Shown one piece after another: positions 1 to 8,716 of a stretch of 64,000 nucleotides of DNA. Made by a program: the position numbers and the translations under genes. Position 1 is the first letter of the stretch, and each line of letters opens with the position of its first letter. Source of the stretch: Lichenibacterium minor (GTDB lineage Bacteria > Pseudomonadota > Alphaproteobacteria > Rhizobiales > Beijerinckiaceae). The stretch spans positions 62,001 through 126,000 of the forward strand of contig NZ_QYBB01000004.1 of assembly GCF_004137685.1 (NCBI RefSeq). The letters are read 5' to 3'. The notes beneath the pieces are model-generated. The model did no database searches, was not told the DNA's origin, and saw nothing but the letters and a program-made list of their open reading frames with translations.

Positions 1-619
1 ACTTGCCGGCGTTGGGGCGGCCCACGACAGCGATGCGCAGCGGCTTCGTGGGGTCGAGCTCGGTGCCGTCCTCGTCGTCGCCGAGCACCAGCGGGGCGAC
101 CTCCTCCTCGGGCAGCTCGGGAGCGGACTGGGGCAGCACGGCCGCCAGCGCGTCGTAGAGGTCGATCATGCCCTCGTTGTGCTCGGCCGAGATCGCCACC
201 GGCGTGCCGAGGCCGAGCCCGTGGGCTTCGAGGGCGCCCGCTTCGCCCGCCCGCCCTTCCGCCTTGTTGGCCACGACGATGATGGGCTTGTCGGCCCGGC
301 GCACGAGGCCGGCGAAGTGGCTGTCCATCGGCGTGACGCCGATGCGGCTGTCGATCACGAACAGGATCACGTCGGCGTCCGCCACCGCGACCTCGGTCTG
401 CTGGCGCATGCGCCCGGCCAGCGTTTCTTCGGCGGCGTCGTCGAGGCCGGCGGTGTCGATGAGGGTGAAATCGGCGTCGAACAGCGTCGCCTCGCCTTCA
501 CGGCGGTCGCGGGTGACGCCGGGCTGGTCGTCGACCAGCGCGAGCTTCTTGCCCACCAGCCGGTTGAACAGCGTGGACTTGCCGACGTTGGGCCGGCCGA
601 TGATGGCGACCTTGCTCAT
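1..619 (-). CDS. der: Ribosome biogenesis GTPase Der (EngA), N-terminal part, cut by window edge
   Basis: Der is a tandem two-domain GTPase needed for maturation of the 50S ribosomal subunit. About 206 codons are visible. The first G domain has the P-loop GRPNVGKST (residues 8-16), a DTAGL G3 motif and NKAE as G4, followed by an acidic linker; the P-loop of the second G domain (GRPNAGK) lies exactly at the left edge, so the second domain and the KH-like C-terminus are outside the window. The ATG at 619 overlaps the TGA of the upstream TPR gene as ATGA, suggesting translational coupling. The TPR-der order is the same as yfgM-bamB-der in enterobacteria, without bamB. Confidence 0.95.
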   Translation of the reverse strand, partial: MSKVAIIGRPNVGKSTLFNRLVGKKLALVDDQPGVTRDRREGEATLFDADFTLIDTAGLDDAAEETLAGRMRQQTEVAVADADVILFVIDSRIGVTPMDSHFAGLVRRADKPIIVVANKAEGRAGEAGALEAHGLGLGTPVAISAEHNEGMIDLYDALAAVLPQSAPELPEEEVAPLVLGDDEDGTELDPTKPLRIAVVGRPNAGK

Positions 620-1380
620 GGCTTCTCCGCCGGCTTCGCGCCGGGCTCTCGTTTGTCGGCCGGCGGGACGCCGGGTTCGGCCTTGCCGGCCGCCGCGTCG
701 CCCGGCGTCGCCGCGCTCGTGGCGGGCGCCGCCGCGGGCCTGCCGGCCCGGATGACGCCGAGCAGGAACCCGGCGCGCTGGCGGCTGTCGGGCGAGGCCA
801 GGGGGTCGGCTTCGATGGCGTCGAGCCACTTGCCGGCGCCGGCATCGTCGCCGCGCTTCAACGCCGCCGCGGCCAGCATCTCGCGCGCGACGGAGCGGAA
901 CGCGGAGTTGGTGTCGGCGAGCGGCCCGAGGCGGCGGCCCAGTTCGGCGGCATCCGCCGTGTCCACCACGAGGAGCCCGGCGCGCAGGGCTGCGATGTCG
1001 CGCATCTCCTGGGGCACGGTGGCGTCGGCCGCGAGGGCATCGAAACCCTTCACGGCGCCGGGGACGTCGGTGCGGCCGAGCTCGCCCGCGGCGCGGAAGC
1101 GCGCCAGGGTGCGGTACCCGGCCGGGCCGTCCTGGGCCAGGGCGTCGAAGCCGGCGAGCGCGGCCTTCGGGTCGGCCGGGAGGGCATCGAGCGCGTCGAA
1201 GTAGCGGGCGCCGGCCGCCTCGGCCTGCTGCTGGCGGTGATATTGATACCCGCGCCAGCCGCCGGCGGCGGCCAGGACCACGACGACGAGCAGCAGCAGC
1301 GCGACCCAGTAGCGCGACAGGAATCGCCGGAACTGGTCCTGGCGGTATTCCTCGTCGACCTCGCGGATGAAATCGGACAT
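616..1380 (-). CDS. YfgM-like TPR-domain inner membrane protein
   Basis: Predicted 254-residue protein with a cytoplasmic N-terminus, one hydrophobic segment at about residues 24-42 and a periplasmic Ala/Leu-rich helical region with TPR character. It resembles the YfgM/TPR_21 family, an ancillary SecYEG-associated protein. The C-terminal ~35 residues are Pro/Ala/Lys-rich and probably disordered. The start at 1380 ([12 protein letters not shown]) gives the family's usual short acidic N-terminus; an in-frame upstream extension to 1500 is possible but looks non-coding. The stop overlaps the der start by 4 nt. Family and context are convincing; exact function in this lineage is inferred. Confidence 0.85.
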   Translation of the reverse strand: MSDFIREVDEEYRQDQFRRFLSRYWVALLLLVVVVLAAAGGWRGYQYHRQQQAEAAGARYFDALDALPADPKAALAGFDALAQDGPAGYRTLARFRAAGELGRTDVPGAVKGFDALAADATVPQEMRDIAALRAGLLVVDTADAAELGRRLGPLADTNSAFRSVAREMLAAAALKRGDDAGAGKWLDAIEADPLASPDSRQRAGFLLGVIRAGRPAAAPATSAATPGDAAAGKAEPGVPPADKREPGAKPAEKP

Positions 1381-1561
1381 CGTTTCTCGTGAACCTCGCG
1401 GGGCCGGGACGCGCGCGGGGCGCGCCGGTCCGTCGAACATGGGGCCGACGACAGCCCGCTCCCGCGTCCCCCTTAGCAGGTTTGAGCCGCGGGATGGCAA
1501 GAGAACCGGCGGAGCGACCCCGGACGGGCGGCGCGCCAGCGGCGCGCGGCCGCGCGACGGT

Positions 1562-4213
1562 TCACAGCAGCGCCAGCGCCGCCACCAGCCGCTCGCGCTC
1601 GGCTTCGAAAGCGACGAGCCGCGCCCGGTTCAGCGCGATGACGTCGGGCTTGGCCTTGGCGACGAAAGCCTCGTCGCCGAGGCGCGCCGCGATCGAGCCC
1701 GCGTCCTTGCCGTTCTTGGCGAGCTCCTTTTCGAGCCGGGCTTTCTCCTTGGCGAAGTCGACCACGTCGCCGAGCGGCAGCAGGTAGTCGGTTCCGCCGA
1801 CCGCGAGGCGCACCGACCCCTCCGGCGCGTCGCCGGCGACGTCGATCCCCGACAGGTTGGCGAGGCGGCGGATGTGCGGCCCGAAGCGGTCGAGCAGCGC
1901 GCGCGCGGCGTCCGACGGCGCGGACACGAGCAGCGGCACCGGCTTGCCCGGCGCCACCTTCAGCTCGCTGCGGACGGAGCGGATGCGCGTCACGAGCGCG
2001 ATCACGCCCTCGACCTGCGTCGACGCCTCGGCGCGGACCGGCAAAGCCTCGAAGTCGGGCAGCTGCGCCGCCGTGATGGCTTCGCCCGCCGCGCAGCCGT
2101 CCCACAGCGCTTCCGTGACGAAGGGCATGAACGGGTTGAGGAGCTGCAGGATGGTCTTCAAGCACCAGCCCACGACCGCGCGGGTTTCCGCTGCCGCTGC
2201 GGCGTCGCCGCCGTTCATGCTGATCTTCGAGAATTCGACGTACCAGTCGCAGAACGTGTCGCGCACGAAGGCCTGCAGGCCGGTGGCGGCATCGCTGAAA
2301 CGGTAGTCGTCGAGCGCCGCCAGCGTGGCGCGCGCCACGGCGGCCAGCTCGGCCACGATCCAGGCGTCGATGGCGTTGGACGGCGCGGCCGGCAGGGGCA
2401 CGGCGGCCTCGAAGCAGCGGTTGAAGGCGGCGAAGCGGGCGGCGTTCCACAGCTTGTTGGCGAAGAGCCGCGCGGGACGGACCGCGTCCGGCGACATGCG
2501 GATGTCCTGCCCGTGGCCGCACAGGGTCATCATGGTCATGCGGGTGGCGTCGGCGCCGTATTGCGCGATGAGCTCGAGGGGATCGATGACGTTGCCCTTG
2601 GTCTTCGACATCTTCTGCCCCTGCGCGTCGCGCACGAGGCCGTGGATGTAGATGTCGCGGAAGGGGGCCGGTCCCTCGAAGTGGATGCTCTGCATCATCA
2701 TCCTGGCGACCCAGAAGAAGATGATGTCGAAGCCGGTGACGAGCAGGTCCTGCGGATAATAGCGGGCGAGCTCCGGCGTCTCGTCGGGCCAGCCCAGCGT
2801 CGCGAAGGGCCACAGGGCGGACGAGAACCAGGTGTCGAGGATGTCGGGGTCGCGCGTCAGCGACACCGCGCGGCCGTAATGCGCCCGGGCGGCCTCGCCG
2901 GCCTCCTCGGCGGTTTCGGCGACGAAGATTTCGCCGTCCTCGCCGTACCAGGCCGGGATCTGGTGGCCGTACCAGAGCTGGCGGCTGATGCACCAGGGTT
3001 CGATGTTGTCCATCCAGCGATGGAACACGTTGGCCCAGTTGCCGGGAACGAAGCGCGTTTCGCCCGAATGAACGGCTTTCGCCGCAGCGGCGGCGAGGCC
3101 GTCCGTCCGCATGAACCATTGGTCGGTGATGCGCGGCTCGAGGACCACCTGGGACCGGTCGCCGAAGGGCTGCGCGATCAGCTTGGGCTCGATCTTCTCG
3201 ATCAGCCCCAGCGCTTCCAGCGCTTCCACGGCGCGGGCGCGCGCGTCGAAGCGGTCGAGGCCGCGAAACGGCTCCGGAACGGCGTCGTTCATGCGGCCGT
3301 CGGGCGTCATGACGTCGAGCGCCACGAGGCCGTGGCGCAGCCCCACCGCGTGGTCGTTGAAATCGTGGGCGGGGGTGATCTTCACGGCGCCGCTCCCCTG
3401 CTCGGGGTCGGCGTGCTCGTCCGCGATGATCGGGATGGCGCGGCCGGTCAGCGGCAGGGTGACGAGCTTGCCGATGAGGTCGCGGTAGCGCTCGTCGGCG
3501 GCGTTCACCGCCACGGCCTGGTCGCCGAACAGCGTTTCGGGCCGCGTCGTGGCGACCACGATGTGGCGGAGCGGGTCCTCCGCCAGCGGGTAGCGGATGT
3601 GCCACAGGTGCCCCTCGACCTCGCGCGTCTCCACCTCGAGGTCGGACACGGCGGTGCGGAACTTCGGGTCCCAGTTCACGAGGCGCGTGCCCCGGGTGAT
3701 CAGCCCTTCGCGGTGCATCGCCACGAAGACGCGCATCACCGCCCTGGTGATCACCGGATCGAGCGTGAAGCGCTCGCGCGACCAGTCCGGCGTGCAGCCG
3801 AGGCGGCGGAGCTGGCTCTGGATGGCGCCGGCCGACTGGTCGCGCCACGCGTCCGCGCGGCGCAGGAAGGCTTCGCGGCCGAGCGTGAAGCGCGTTTCGC
3901 CCGTCTTGGCCAGCTCGCGCTCGACGACGAAATGGGTCGCGATGGAGGCGTGGTCGGTGCCGGGCAGCCACAGCACGTCGAAGCCGCGCTGGCGCTTGTG
4001 GCGCACCACCACGTCCTGCAGCGTCATGTCGAGGGCGTGGCCGATGTGGAGCTGCCCCGTGACGTTGGGCGGCGGCATCACGAGCGAGAACTTCGGCTTC
4101 GACGAGGACACGTCGGCCCGGCCGACGCCGGTCTCGACCCAGCGCTCGACGAGCCCGGGCTCGATCGCATCGGGGTCGAAGTGGGCGGGCAGGCTCGGCG
4201 TGTCAGCGGTCAT
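1562..4213 (-). CDS. valS: Valyl-tRNA synthetase
   Basis: Class I aminoacyl-tRNA synthetase charging tRNA-Val, 883 residues. The HIGH signature is at residues 56-59 (within QLHIGHALD) and the KMSKT loop is near residue 534. The central CP1 editing domain, the anticodon-binding helical bundle and the C-terminal Lys/Glu-rich coiled-coil arm (about residues 815-880) are all present, so the enzyme looks complete. It stands as its own unit, 181 bp upstream of the TPR-der pair and downstream of tRNA-Phe on the same strand. A very long open frame on the opposite strand is a GC-composition shadow. Confidence 0.97.
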   Translation of the reverse strand: MTADTPSLPAHFDPDAIEPGLVERWVETGVGRADVSSSKPKFSLVMPPPNVTGQLHIGHALDMTLQDVVVRHKRQRGFDVLWLPGTDHASIATHFVVERELAKTGETRFTLGREAFLRRADAWRDQSAGAIQSQLRRLGCTPDWSRERFTLDPVITRAVMRVFVAMHREGLITRGTRLVNWDPKFRTAVSDLEVETREVEGHLWHIRYPLAEDPLRHIVVATTRPETLFGDQAVAVNAADERYRDLIGKLVTLPLTGRAIPIIADEHADPEQGSGAVKITPAHDFNDHAVGLRHGLVALDVMTPDGRMNDAVPEPFRGLDRFDARARAVEALEALGLIEKIEPKLIAQPFGDRSQVVLEPRITDQWFMRTDGLAAAAAKAVHSGETRFVPGNWANVFHRWMDNIEPWCISRQLWYGHQIPAWYGEDGEIFVAETAEEAGEAARAHYGRAVSLTRDPDILDTWFSSALWPFATLGWPDETPELARYYPQDLLVTGFDIIFFWVARMMMQSIHFEGPAPFRDIYIHGLVRDAQGQKMSKTKGNVIDPLELIAQYGADATRMTMMTLCGHGQDIRMSPDAVRPARLFANKLWNAARFAAFNRCFEAAVPLPAAPSNAIDAWIVAELAAVARATLAALDDYRFSDAATGLQAFVRDTFCDWYVEFSKISMNGGDAAAAAETRAVVGWCLKTILQLLNPFMPFVTEALWDGCAAGEAITAAQLPDFEALPVRAEASTQVEGVIALVTRIRSVRSELKVAPGKPVPLLVSAPSDAARALLDRFGPHIRRLANLSGIDVAGDAPEGSVRLAVGGTDYLLPLGDVVDFAKEKARLEKELAKNGKDAGSIAARLGDEAFVAKAKPDVIALNRARLVAFEAERERLVAALALL

Positions 4214-4372
4214 CGTTCAGCTCCGGACCGCGGGCCGGCGGCTGGGCCCGAGCGGTCGCATGCCCGGCGAAACGCGCGGGACGACGGGGATTAGCAGATC
4301 GGGGCCTGATTCACAGCCGCAACCGCACGAGAGCGGTCGATGCCCGATGCTGCTCAGAAAGGAAGTCGTCGC

Positions 4373-4387
4373 GACAGTCGAACTGTC
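4373..4387 (-). terminator. Small hairpin downstream of tRNA-Phe
   Basis: Perfect 6-bp inverted repeat GACAGT-CGA-ACTGTC about 20 nt past the mature 3' end of tRNA-Phe. There is no U-run, so it is at best a weak terminator or a 3'-trailer structure. Confidence 0.3.
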
Positions 4388-4389
4388 AT

Positions 4390-4412
4390 GCACCATCGAA
4401 TGCTGATGGTGC
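4390..4412. repeat. 8-bp inverted repeat that includes the tRNA-Phe CCA end
   Basis: GCACCATC (4390-4397) and GATGGTGC (4405-4412) are perfect complements separated by 7 nt. The second arm covers the last acceptor-stem bases, the discriminator and the encoded CCA of tRNA-Phe. In the precursor RNA the 3' trailer could pair with the CCA end and compete with the acceptor stem. Confidence 0.7.
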
Positions 4413-4482
4413 CCGAGGGCGGATTCGAACCACCGACACTGCGATTTTCAGTCGCATGCTCTACCAACTGAGCTACTCGGGC
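4407..4482 (-). tRNA. tRNA-Phe (GAA)
   Basis: A 76-nt cloverleaf read on the minus strand. The acceptor stem is GCCCGAG/CTCGGGC with A discriminator and encoded CCA. The D arm carries AGTTGGTAGAGC, the anticodon loop is CTGAAAA (anticodon GAA), and the T arm has GGTTCGAATCC. A promoter candidate lies just upstream at 4516-4544. Confidence 0.97.
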
Positions 4483-4515
4483 GTCTCGGAGCCCGTCAGG
4501 GCCGCGACTGAGGGG

Positions 4516-4544
4516 CTTATACGGAGGGGCTCCGGGCTTGTCCA
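4516..4544 (-). promoter_or_regulatory. Sigma-70-type promoter candidate for tRNA-Phe
   Basis: On the minus strand: -35 TGGACA (4544-4539), 17-bp spacer, -10 TATAAG (4521-4516). The -10 is about 33 bp upstream of the mature tRNA 5' end, a normal distance for a tRNA leader. Both boxes are close to consensus in an otherwise very GC-rich context. Confidence 0.6.
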
Positions 4545-4644
4545 GGGCCTTTTGGAGCGGACTGTGGACAAGGGCGAGCGTTCGGGCACTGGACGGCACG
4601 GGACCGCTCGCGCCAGAACGGCGGCGATGGACGAGGAACGCGCG

Positions 4645-4878
4645 ATGGCGGAAGCCGCTCCCGAAACGCTGGACCTGCGGGGCCTGAAGTGCCCCCTGCC
4701 CGTGCTGCACGTCCGTCGGGCGCTCGGGCGACTGCCCCCGGGCGGCGTGATCCTCGTGCGCTGCACGGACCCGCTGGCGTCGCTCGACATCCCGAACCTG
4801 GTCCGGGAAACCGGGGACATGCTGGTCGGCGCGGCGCGGGACGGACGGGAATCGCAGTTCACCGTCCGCAAAACATGA
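4645..4878 (+). CDS. TusA/SirA-family sulfur carrier protein
   Basis: Small cytoplasmic protein of 77 residues with the family signature LRGLKCPLP; Cys16 is the predicted persulfide-carrying residue of the CPxP motif. TusA proteins relay sulfur from cysteine desulfurases to tRNA thiolation or other acceptors. The start at 4645 is chosen because GAGGAA lies 6 nt upstream; an in-frame ATG at 4627 would add six residues. Length matches the family (about 75-82 residues). It is followed 86 nt later by a Cys-repeat secreted protein, with no obvious functional link. The specific role (TusA or a paralogue) cannot be told from sequence alone. Confidence 0.85.
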   Translation: MAEAAPETLDLRGLKCPLPVLHVRRALGRLPPGGVILVRCTDPLASLDIPNLVRETGDMLVGAARDGRESQFTVRKT

Positions 4879-4964
4879 GGCCACGGCGGCGCGAAACCGC
4901 CGGGCAGGATCAAATGCGGACAGCCGGCGTTGACCGTCGACAGCAACAGCGGGGCATCACAACG

Positions 4965-5228
4965 GTGAAACGAACAGCTTACGCGATCCTCGTCTTGGCC
5001 CTCGCAGCTCCGGCGACGGCCTTCGCCCAACAGCACGGCGGCAGCGCCGAAGATCAGCTGGCCTGCACCCCGGACGTTTACCGCCTGTGCGCGAGCAACA
5101 TCCCCGACGAGGACGCCATCACGGCCTGCCTGCGGCAGAACAAGTCCCAGCTCAGCGCCGGCTGCAAGGCGGTGTTCTCCCGCCCGGACACGGCCGCGGC
5201 CCCGAAGAAGACCGACGACGACGATTGA
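4965..5228 (+). CDS. Small secreted cysteine-rich repeat protein
   Basis: An 87-residue protein starting at GTG with a clear signal peptide (VKRTAYAILVLALAAPATAFA, cleavage after AFA, at about residue 21). The mature part contains one repeat of the 'cysteine rich repeat' type: four cysteines in the pattern C-x6-LC-x11-C-x11-C (CTPDVYRLC, then ACLRQ, then AGCKAVF), ending in an acidic DDDD tail. An ATG at 4914 would add 17 residues ahead of the signal sequence and is less likely. Proteins like this are frequent in Hyphomicrobiales and their function is not known to me. The four cysteines suggest two disulfides in the periplasm. Confidence 0.75.
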   Translation: MKRTAYAILVLALAAPATAFAQQHGGSAEDQLACTPDVYRLCASNIPDEDAITACLRQNKSQLSAGCKAVFSRPDTAAAPKKTDDDD

Positions 5229-5252
5229 TCGACGGGACGGCCGCGGTCCCGG

Positions 5253-5453
5253 TCACTCGGGGTCGGGGCTGTCCCGCATGTCGTCGTCCAGCGCGACGGG
5301 CACGCGATAGCCCTCGCCGAGCCAGCGGTGCAGGTCGACGTCGGCGCAGCGCTTGGAACAGAAGGGCTTGAACTCCGGCGAGGCTGCCCGGCTGCAGATG
5401 GGGCAGCGGCGCTTCACCGCCGGCCCGCTGTTGTCGTTCGCGGCCTCATCCAT
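5253..5453 (-). CDS. yacG: DNA gyrase inhibitor YacG (zinc-binding)
   Basis: A 66-residue zinc-ribbon protein with all four ligands: CPIC (residues 17-20) and FCSKRC further on, followed by the conserved DLHRWL segment. E. coli YacG binds GyrB and inhibits gyrase. It lies 18 bp downstream of maf on the same strand, so infA, maf and yacG probably form one transcription unit, an arrangement common in Hyphomicrobiales. Length and spacing are typical. Confidence 0.9.
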   Translation of the reverse strand: MDEAANDNSGPAVKRRCPICSRAASPEFKPFCSKRCADVDLHRWLGEGYRVPVALDDDMRDSPDPE

Positions 5454-5471
5454 GGCGTCGCCTCCCGCGCC

Positions 5472-6125
5472 TCATCGGTCCCCCGCCGCCCAGGCGGCGT
5501 GGACGGGATAGCCTTCGCCGGCGAGGAGCGACACCGTTTCGTAGAGCGGAAGCCCGACCACGCCGGTGTAGGATCCCACGAGCTTGACCACGAAGGTGGA
5601 AGCGAAGCCCTGAACGGCGTATCCGCCGGCCTTGCCGCTCCATTCCCCGCAATCCAGGTAGCTCTGCATTTCGACGCCGGACAGGCGCTTGAATCGCACC
5701 CGCGTTTCCACCAGCCGGTGCCGCCGGCCGCCGCGCGGCGTCAGCAGCGTGACGCCGGTGTGGACGCGATGGGCGCGGCCCGACAGCAGGCGCAGGCAGT
5801 CCTCCGCCTCGTCGCGCGTTTCGCATTTCGGCAGGATCCGACGGCCGACGCTCACGACCGTGTCGGCGGCGAGGACGTAGGCGCCGTCGCGCTCCCCGCG
5901 CGCTTCCGCGGCGTCCGATGCCGCTTCCGCCTTGCCGGCGGCGAGGCGCGCCGCGAGCACGCGCGGCAGTTCGGACCGCTCGGGCGTCTCGTCGATGTCG
6001 GCGGGCAGCAGGGCGTGGGGCTCGACGCCGACCTGCTGGAGCAGCGCCAAGCGCCGCGGCGAGGCCGAGGCGAGGATCAGGCGCGGCGGCGGTGACGGGG
6101 CGCGGTCCCGCGCGGGTCCGATCAC
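5472..6125 (-). CDS. maf: Maf-family nucleotide pyrophosphatase
   Basis: A 217-residue Maf/YhdE-type house-cleaning enzyme that hydrolyses non-canonical nucleoside triphosphates (dTTP/UTP or modified relatives) to monophosphates. The N-terminal signature is LASASPRR (residues 18-25). Further along come DTVV, the [13 protein letters not shown] segment and the YAVQG segment typical of the family. The start at 6125 is 10 bp downstream of the infA stop, consistent with an infA-maf-yacG operon. Which substrate subfamily it belongs to cannot be fixed here. Confidence 0.92.
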   Translation of the reverse strand: MIGPARDRAPSPPPRLILASASPRRLALLQQVGVEPHALLPADIDETPERSELPRVLAARLAAGKAEAASDAAEARGERDGAYVLAADTVVSVGRRILPKCETRDEAEDCLRLLSGRAHRVHTGVTLLTPRGGRRHRLVETRVRFKRLSGVEMQSYLDCGEWSGKAGGYAVQGFASTFVVKLVGSYTGVVGLPLYETVSLLAGEGYPVHAAWAAGDR

Positions 6126-6135
6126 CGGGCGGGCC

Positions 6136-6354
6136 TCACTTGAACCGATAGGTGATTCGGCCCTTGGTGAGGTCGTAGGGGGTCATCTCGACCAGGACGC
6201 GGTCGCCCGTCAGCACGCGGATGCGGTTCTTGCGCATCTTGCCGGCGGTGTGGGCGGTGATCTCGTGTTCGTTCTCGAGCTTCACGCGAAACATCGCGTT
6301 CGGCAGCAGTTCCGTCACCGTGCCGGGGAACTCGAGCAGTTCTTCCTTCGCCAT
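6136..6354 (-). CDS. infA: Translation initiation factor IF-1
   Basis: A 72-residue single OB-fold protein binding the 30S A site during initiation. The sequence ([20 protein letters not shown], ending KGRITYRF-K) is a textbook IF-1 of normal length. It is the first gene of infA-maf-yacG. The 209 bp upstream, before the pssA stop, show no gene and should contain the infA promoter. Confidence 0.98.
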   Translation of the reverse strand: MAKEELLEFPGTVTELLPNAMFRVKLENEHEITAHTAGKMRKNRIRVLTGDRVLVEMTPYDLTKGRITYRFK

Positions 6355-6563
6355 ATGATCCGATCTTTCGAGCGCCGCGGATGGTCCTCCACGATGCGTT
6401 GCGCCGCCGGAAACGGCGGCGACATGCTGCACGGCGCCGGGGGGCACCGCTGCAAGCCGGCGGACCCTAATGGAGATTGCCCGGCTTGTGAACTGATGAT
6501 GGTGACGGCACGGAGATCCCGAAAGGTGTCGCCCGGGAAACCCGGCCGGGCCGCCACCCCCGG

Positions 6564-7412
6564 CTAGGCCGGAAAGCTGCGCGCCTTCTCGGCATCGCGC
6601 CGCACGTAGCGCCGGTGGGACCGCAGGCTGAACGGGATGAGGGCCAGGAACAGGATCACCACGGCGGCCAGCACCTCCATGGGGAAGGTGGCCAGCAGCA
6701 GCACGAACACCGCCACGCCGAACAGCACCGGGATGACCTGCTCGCGCGGCACGCGGCCGAGCGACTTGCCGGAGAAGTGCGGGATGGCGCTGGCCATCAG
6801 CCCCGCGATGCCGAGCAGGTAGGCGATCTCCAGCGCCACGGCCCAGCGCTCGAAGACCCATCCCAGCGCCGACAGGTGCAGGTACAACGGCAGCAGCGCC
6901 GTGATGGCGCCGGCCGGCGCCGGCATGCCGGTGAAGAAGTTCGACGCCCAGGCGGGCCTGTCCGGATCGTCGAGGCCGGCGTTGAACCGGGCCAGCCGCA
7001 GCGCCATGGCGATGGCGAACACCATGGCGGCGAACCAGCCGAAGCTCTTCATCTGATGCATGTTCCAGAAATACAGCGTCAGCGCCGGCGCCACCCCGAA
7101 GTCGACGAAGTCGGCGAGCGAGTCGAGTTCGGCGCCGAACCGCGTCGTCCCCTTCAGGGCGCGTGCCAGCCGCCCGTCGACCCCGTCGAGGACGGCCGCC
7201 GCCACGATGAAGAAGACGGCCCTCTCGAAGGACCCTTCCGTGGCGTAGCGGATCGCCGTCAGCCCCAGGCACAGGGACAGCAGCGTGATGAGGTTGGGCA
7301 GCACGATGCGCAGCGGCACGTTGCGGAAGCGCCGCCGGCGGGCCGGCGGGCGCAGAAGGGCGGACGGCACCGGCTCCAGCGCGTCCGGATCTTGGTCGCG
7401 GTCCGCGCTCAT
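6564..7412 (-). CDS. pssA: CDP-diacylglycerol-serine O-phosphatidyltransferase
   Basis: Inner-membrane enzyme making phosphatidylserine from CDP-diacylglycerol and serine, the first step toward phosphatidylethanolamine. It has 282 residues with a basic N-terminus and several hydrophobic segments. The CDP-alcohol phosphotransferase motif is complete: DG-x2-AR-x8-G-x3-D-x3-D (DGRLAR ... GAELDSLAD). The start ATG at 7412 overlaps the TGA of the upstream cyclase as ATGA, so translation is probably coupled. With psd, 1.3 kb upstream in the same unit, it accounts for the PE branch. Confidence 0.95.
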   Translation of the reverse strand: MSADRDQDPDALEPVPSALLRPPARRRRFRNVPLRIVLPNLITLLSLCLGLTAIRYATEGSFERAVFFIVAAAVLDGVDGRLARALKGTTRFGAELDSLADFVDFGVAPALTLYFWNMHQMKSFGWFAAMVFAIAMALRLARFNAGLDDPDRPAWASNFFTGMPAPAGAITALLPLYLHLSALGWVFERWAVALEIAYLLGIAGLMASAIPHFSGKSLGRVPREQVIPVLFGVAVFVLLLATFPMEVLAAVVILFLALIPFSLRSHRRYVRRDAEKARSFPA

Positions 7413-8713
7413 GCGGCGTCGGCTCCTCGCTGCAGCGGTTCGGGCGGCTCGGGGCGGAACACGTCGATGGGCTCCTTGAAGCCCCGCACCGCGAAGGCGC
7501 CGACATGGGTGGCCGGGCCGTGCAGGCGCCGGGCGAATTCGCCCGACATCAGCACCGGCTGGTCGAGCGGTCGGTTGAGGTTGGCGATGCGGCTCGTCAG
7601 CCCCACGTCCTTGCCGATCACGGTGAAGTCGAGCCGAAGCCCCGAGCCGACGTTGCCGTAGGCCGCTTCGCCGTAGTGCAGCGCCACGCCGGCCTCGATC
7701 GGGGCTTCGCCCGGGTGGAGCAGGTTGCGGGCGCGGAGGGCTTCGAGCGCGTCCTGCCCCGCCGCCAGCGCGCGGTCGGCCGCGTCGCCGTCGGCCCCGT
7801 CGCGGAAGATCGCCAAGAGCCCGTCCCCCATGTATTTCAGCACCTCGCCGCGCCGGCCCTCGATCGGCGGCACGAGGCAGTCGAACAACGCGTTGAAGAC
7901 CGCCACCGCCTCGACGGCGCCGAGGTCCGCCGTGTGGCCGATCGAATCGCGCATGTCGGCGAATAGGATCGCCGAACGGATCGTCGACACCTGGCCGCGC
8001 TTGGTGTTGCCGCGCAGGATGGCGCGGTGCGGCTCGTCGCCCACGTAGGTGCGCAGCAGCTTGTCGAGCGACAGCCAGGTCGAGCGCAGGTCGATCAGCA
8101 TGGCGATGGCGGGGAGCAGCCGCGACAGCGCGGCCATCTCGGGCACGGCGAAGCCGCCGGCCTGCTTGGTGGCGAAGGTCACCCAGCCGTGGCCGCCGTT
8201 CATCAGCGGGATCGGCACGCAAAGGTAGTGGGTGAAGCCTTCGGCCTTCAGCTCGGCCACGATGCCGAAGCGCGTCACCTCCGTGTCGGCGAGGCGCATC
8301 TCCACCGCCCGGCCGGTCCAGGCGGCTTCGTAGAAGGGCGACAAGCGGTAGCCCGAATCGTCGTCCTGCGTGCGCACGTAGGTGCGCGTCGTCACGCCCC
8401 GGCCCCGCACCCACAGGCGCGACACGGAATCATGCTCGGCGTCGAGCACCTCGGTCGACGAGCCGTAGCGGTCGAGCGGCAGCCCGAGGACGAGCAGCTT
8501 GTCGCAGAGCGTGGCGATGCGCTCGCTCGGCATGTCCTTCGTGCGGGCGTTGCGGGTCAGCCAGTCGGCGACGAGCGAAACCCCGTAGGCGAGGTCCCAG
8601 CCCATCAGCCGGTCGAGGCGCTCGGCCGGGAGGTCGACGATGTCGGCCGCCGTCAGGGCCGCGTCGGCGGCCGCCAGGGGCATGTCGGCCGGGGCCTGCG
8701 CGGTGGCGTCCAA
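7409..8713 (-). CDS. Class III adenylate/guanylate cyclase-like protein within the psd-pssA unit
   Basis: A 434-residue soluble protein. Residues about 80-210 look like a GAF-like sensory region, and residues about 245-400 form a class III cyclase catalytic domain. Visible catalytic elements are FADMRDS with metal-binding Asp253, KYMGDG with Lys293 and Asp297, and the DFTVIGKD segment (362-369). Where most members have V-N-x-A-x-R, this protein has VGLTSR, so the transition-state Asn appears replaced by Gly371 while Arg375 is kept; activity may be altered. It starts 3 bp after the psd stop and overlaps pssA by 4 nt, so it is probably co-expressed with phosphatidylethanolamine synthesis. ATP versus GTP preference cannot be called. 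Confidence 0.85.
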   Translation of the reverse strand: MDATAQAPADMPLAAADAALTAADIVDLPAERLDRLMGWDLAYGVSLVADWLTRNARTKDMPSERIATLCDKLLVLGLPLDRYGSSTEVLDAEHDSVSRLWVRGRGVTTRTYVRTQDDDSGYRLSPFYEAAWTGRAVEMRLADTEVTRFGIVAELKAEGFTHYLCVPIPLMNGGHGWVTFATKQAGGFAVPEMAALSRLLPAIAMLIDLRSTWLSLDKLLRTYVGDEPHRAILRGNTKRGQVSTIRSAILFADMRDSIGHTADLGAVEAVAVFNALFDCLVPPIEGRRGEVLKYMGDGLLAIFRDGADGDAADRALAAGQDALEALRARNLLHPGEAPIEAGVALHYGEAAYGNVGSGLRLDFTVIGKDVGLTSRIANLNRPLDQPVLMSGEFARRLHGPATHVGAFAVRGFKEPIDVFRPEPPEPLQRGADAA

Positions 8714-8716
8714 GCG

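Noticed and set aside
1367..4294. 975-codon open frame opposite valS
   Set aside because: Antisense to a complete, motif-rich valyl-tRNA synthetase; composition (His/Arg/Gly/Val) is that of a GC-rich shadow and no domain is recognisable.
4354..4884. Open frame reading ARVAQLVEHATENRSVGGSNPP
   Set aside because: This peptide is the translation of tRNA-Phe sequence, a well-known false ORF.
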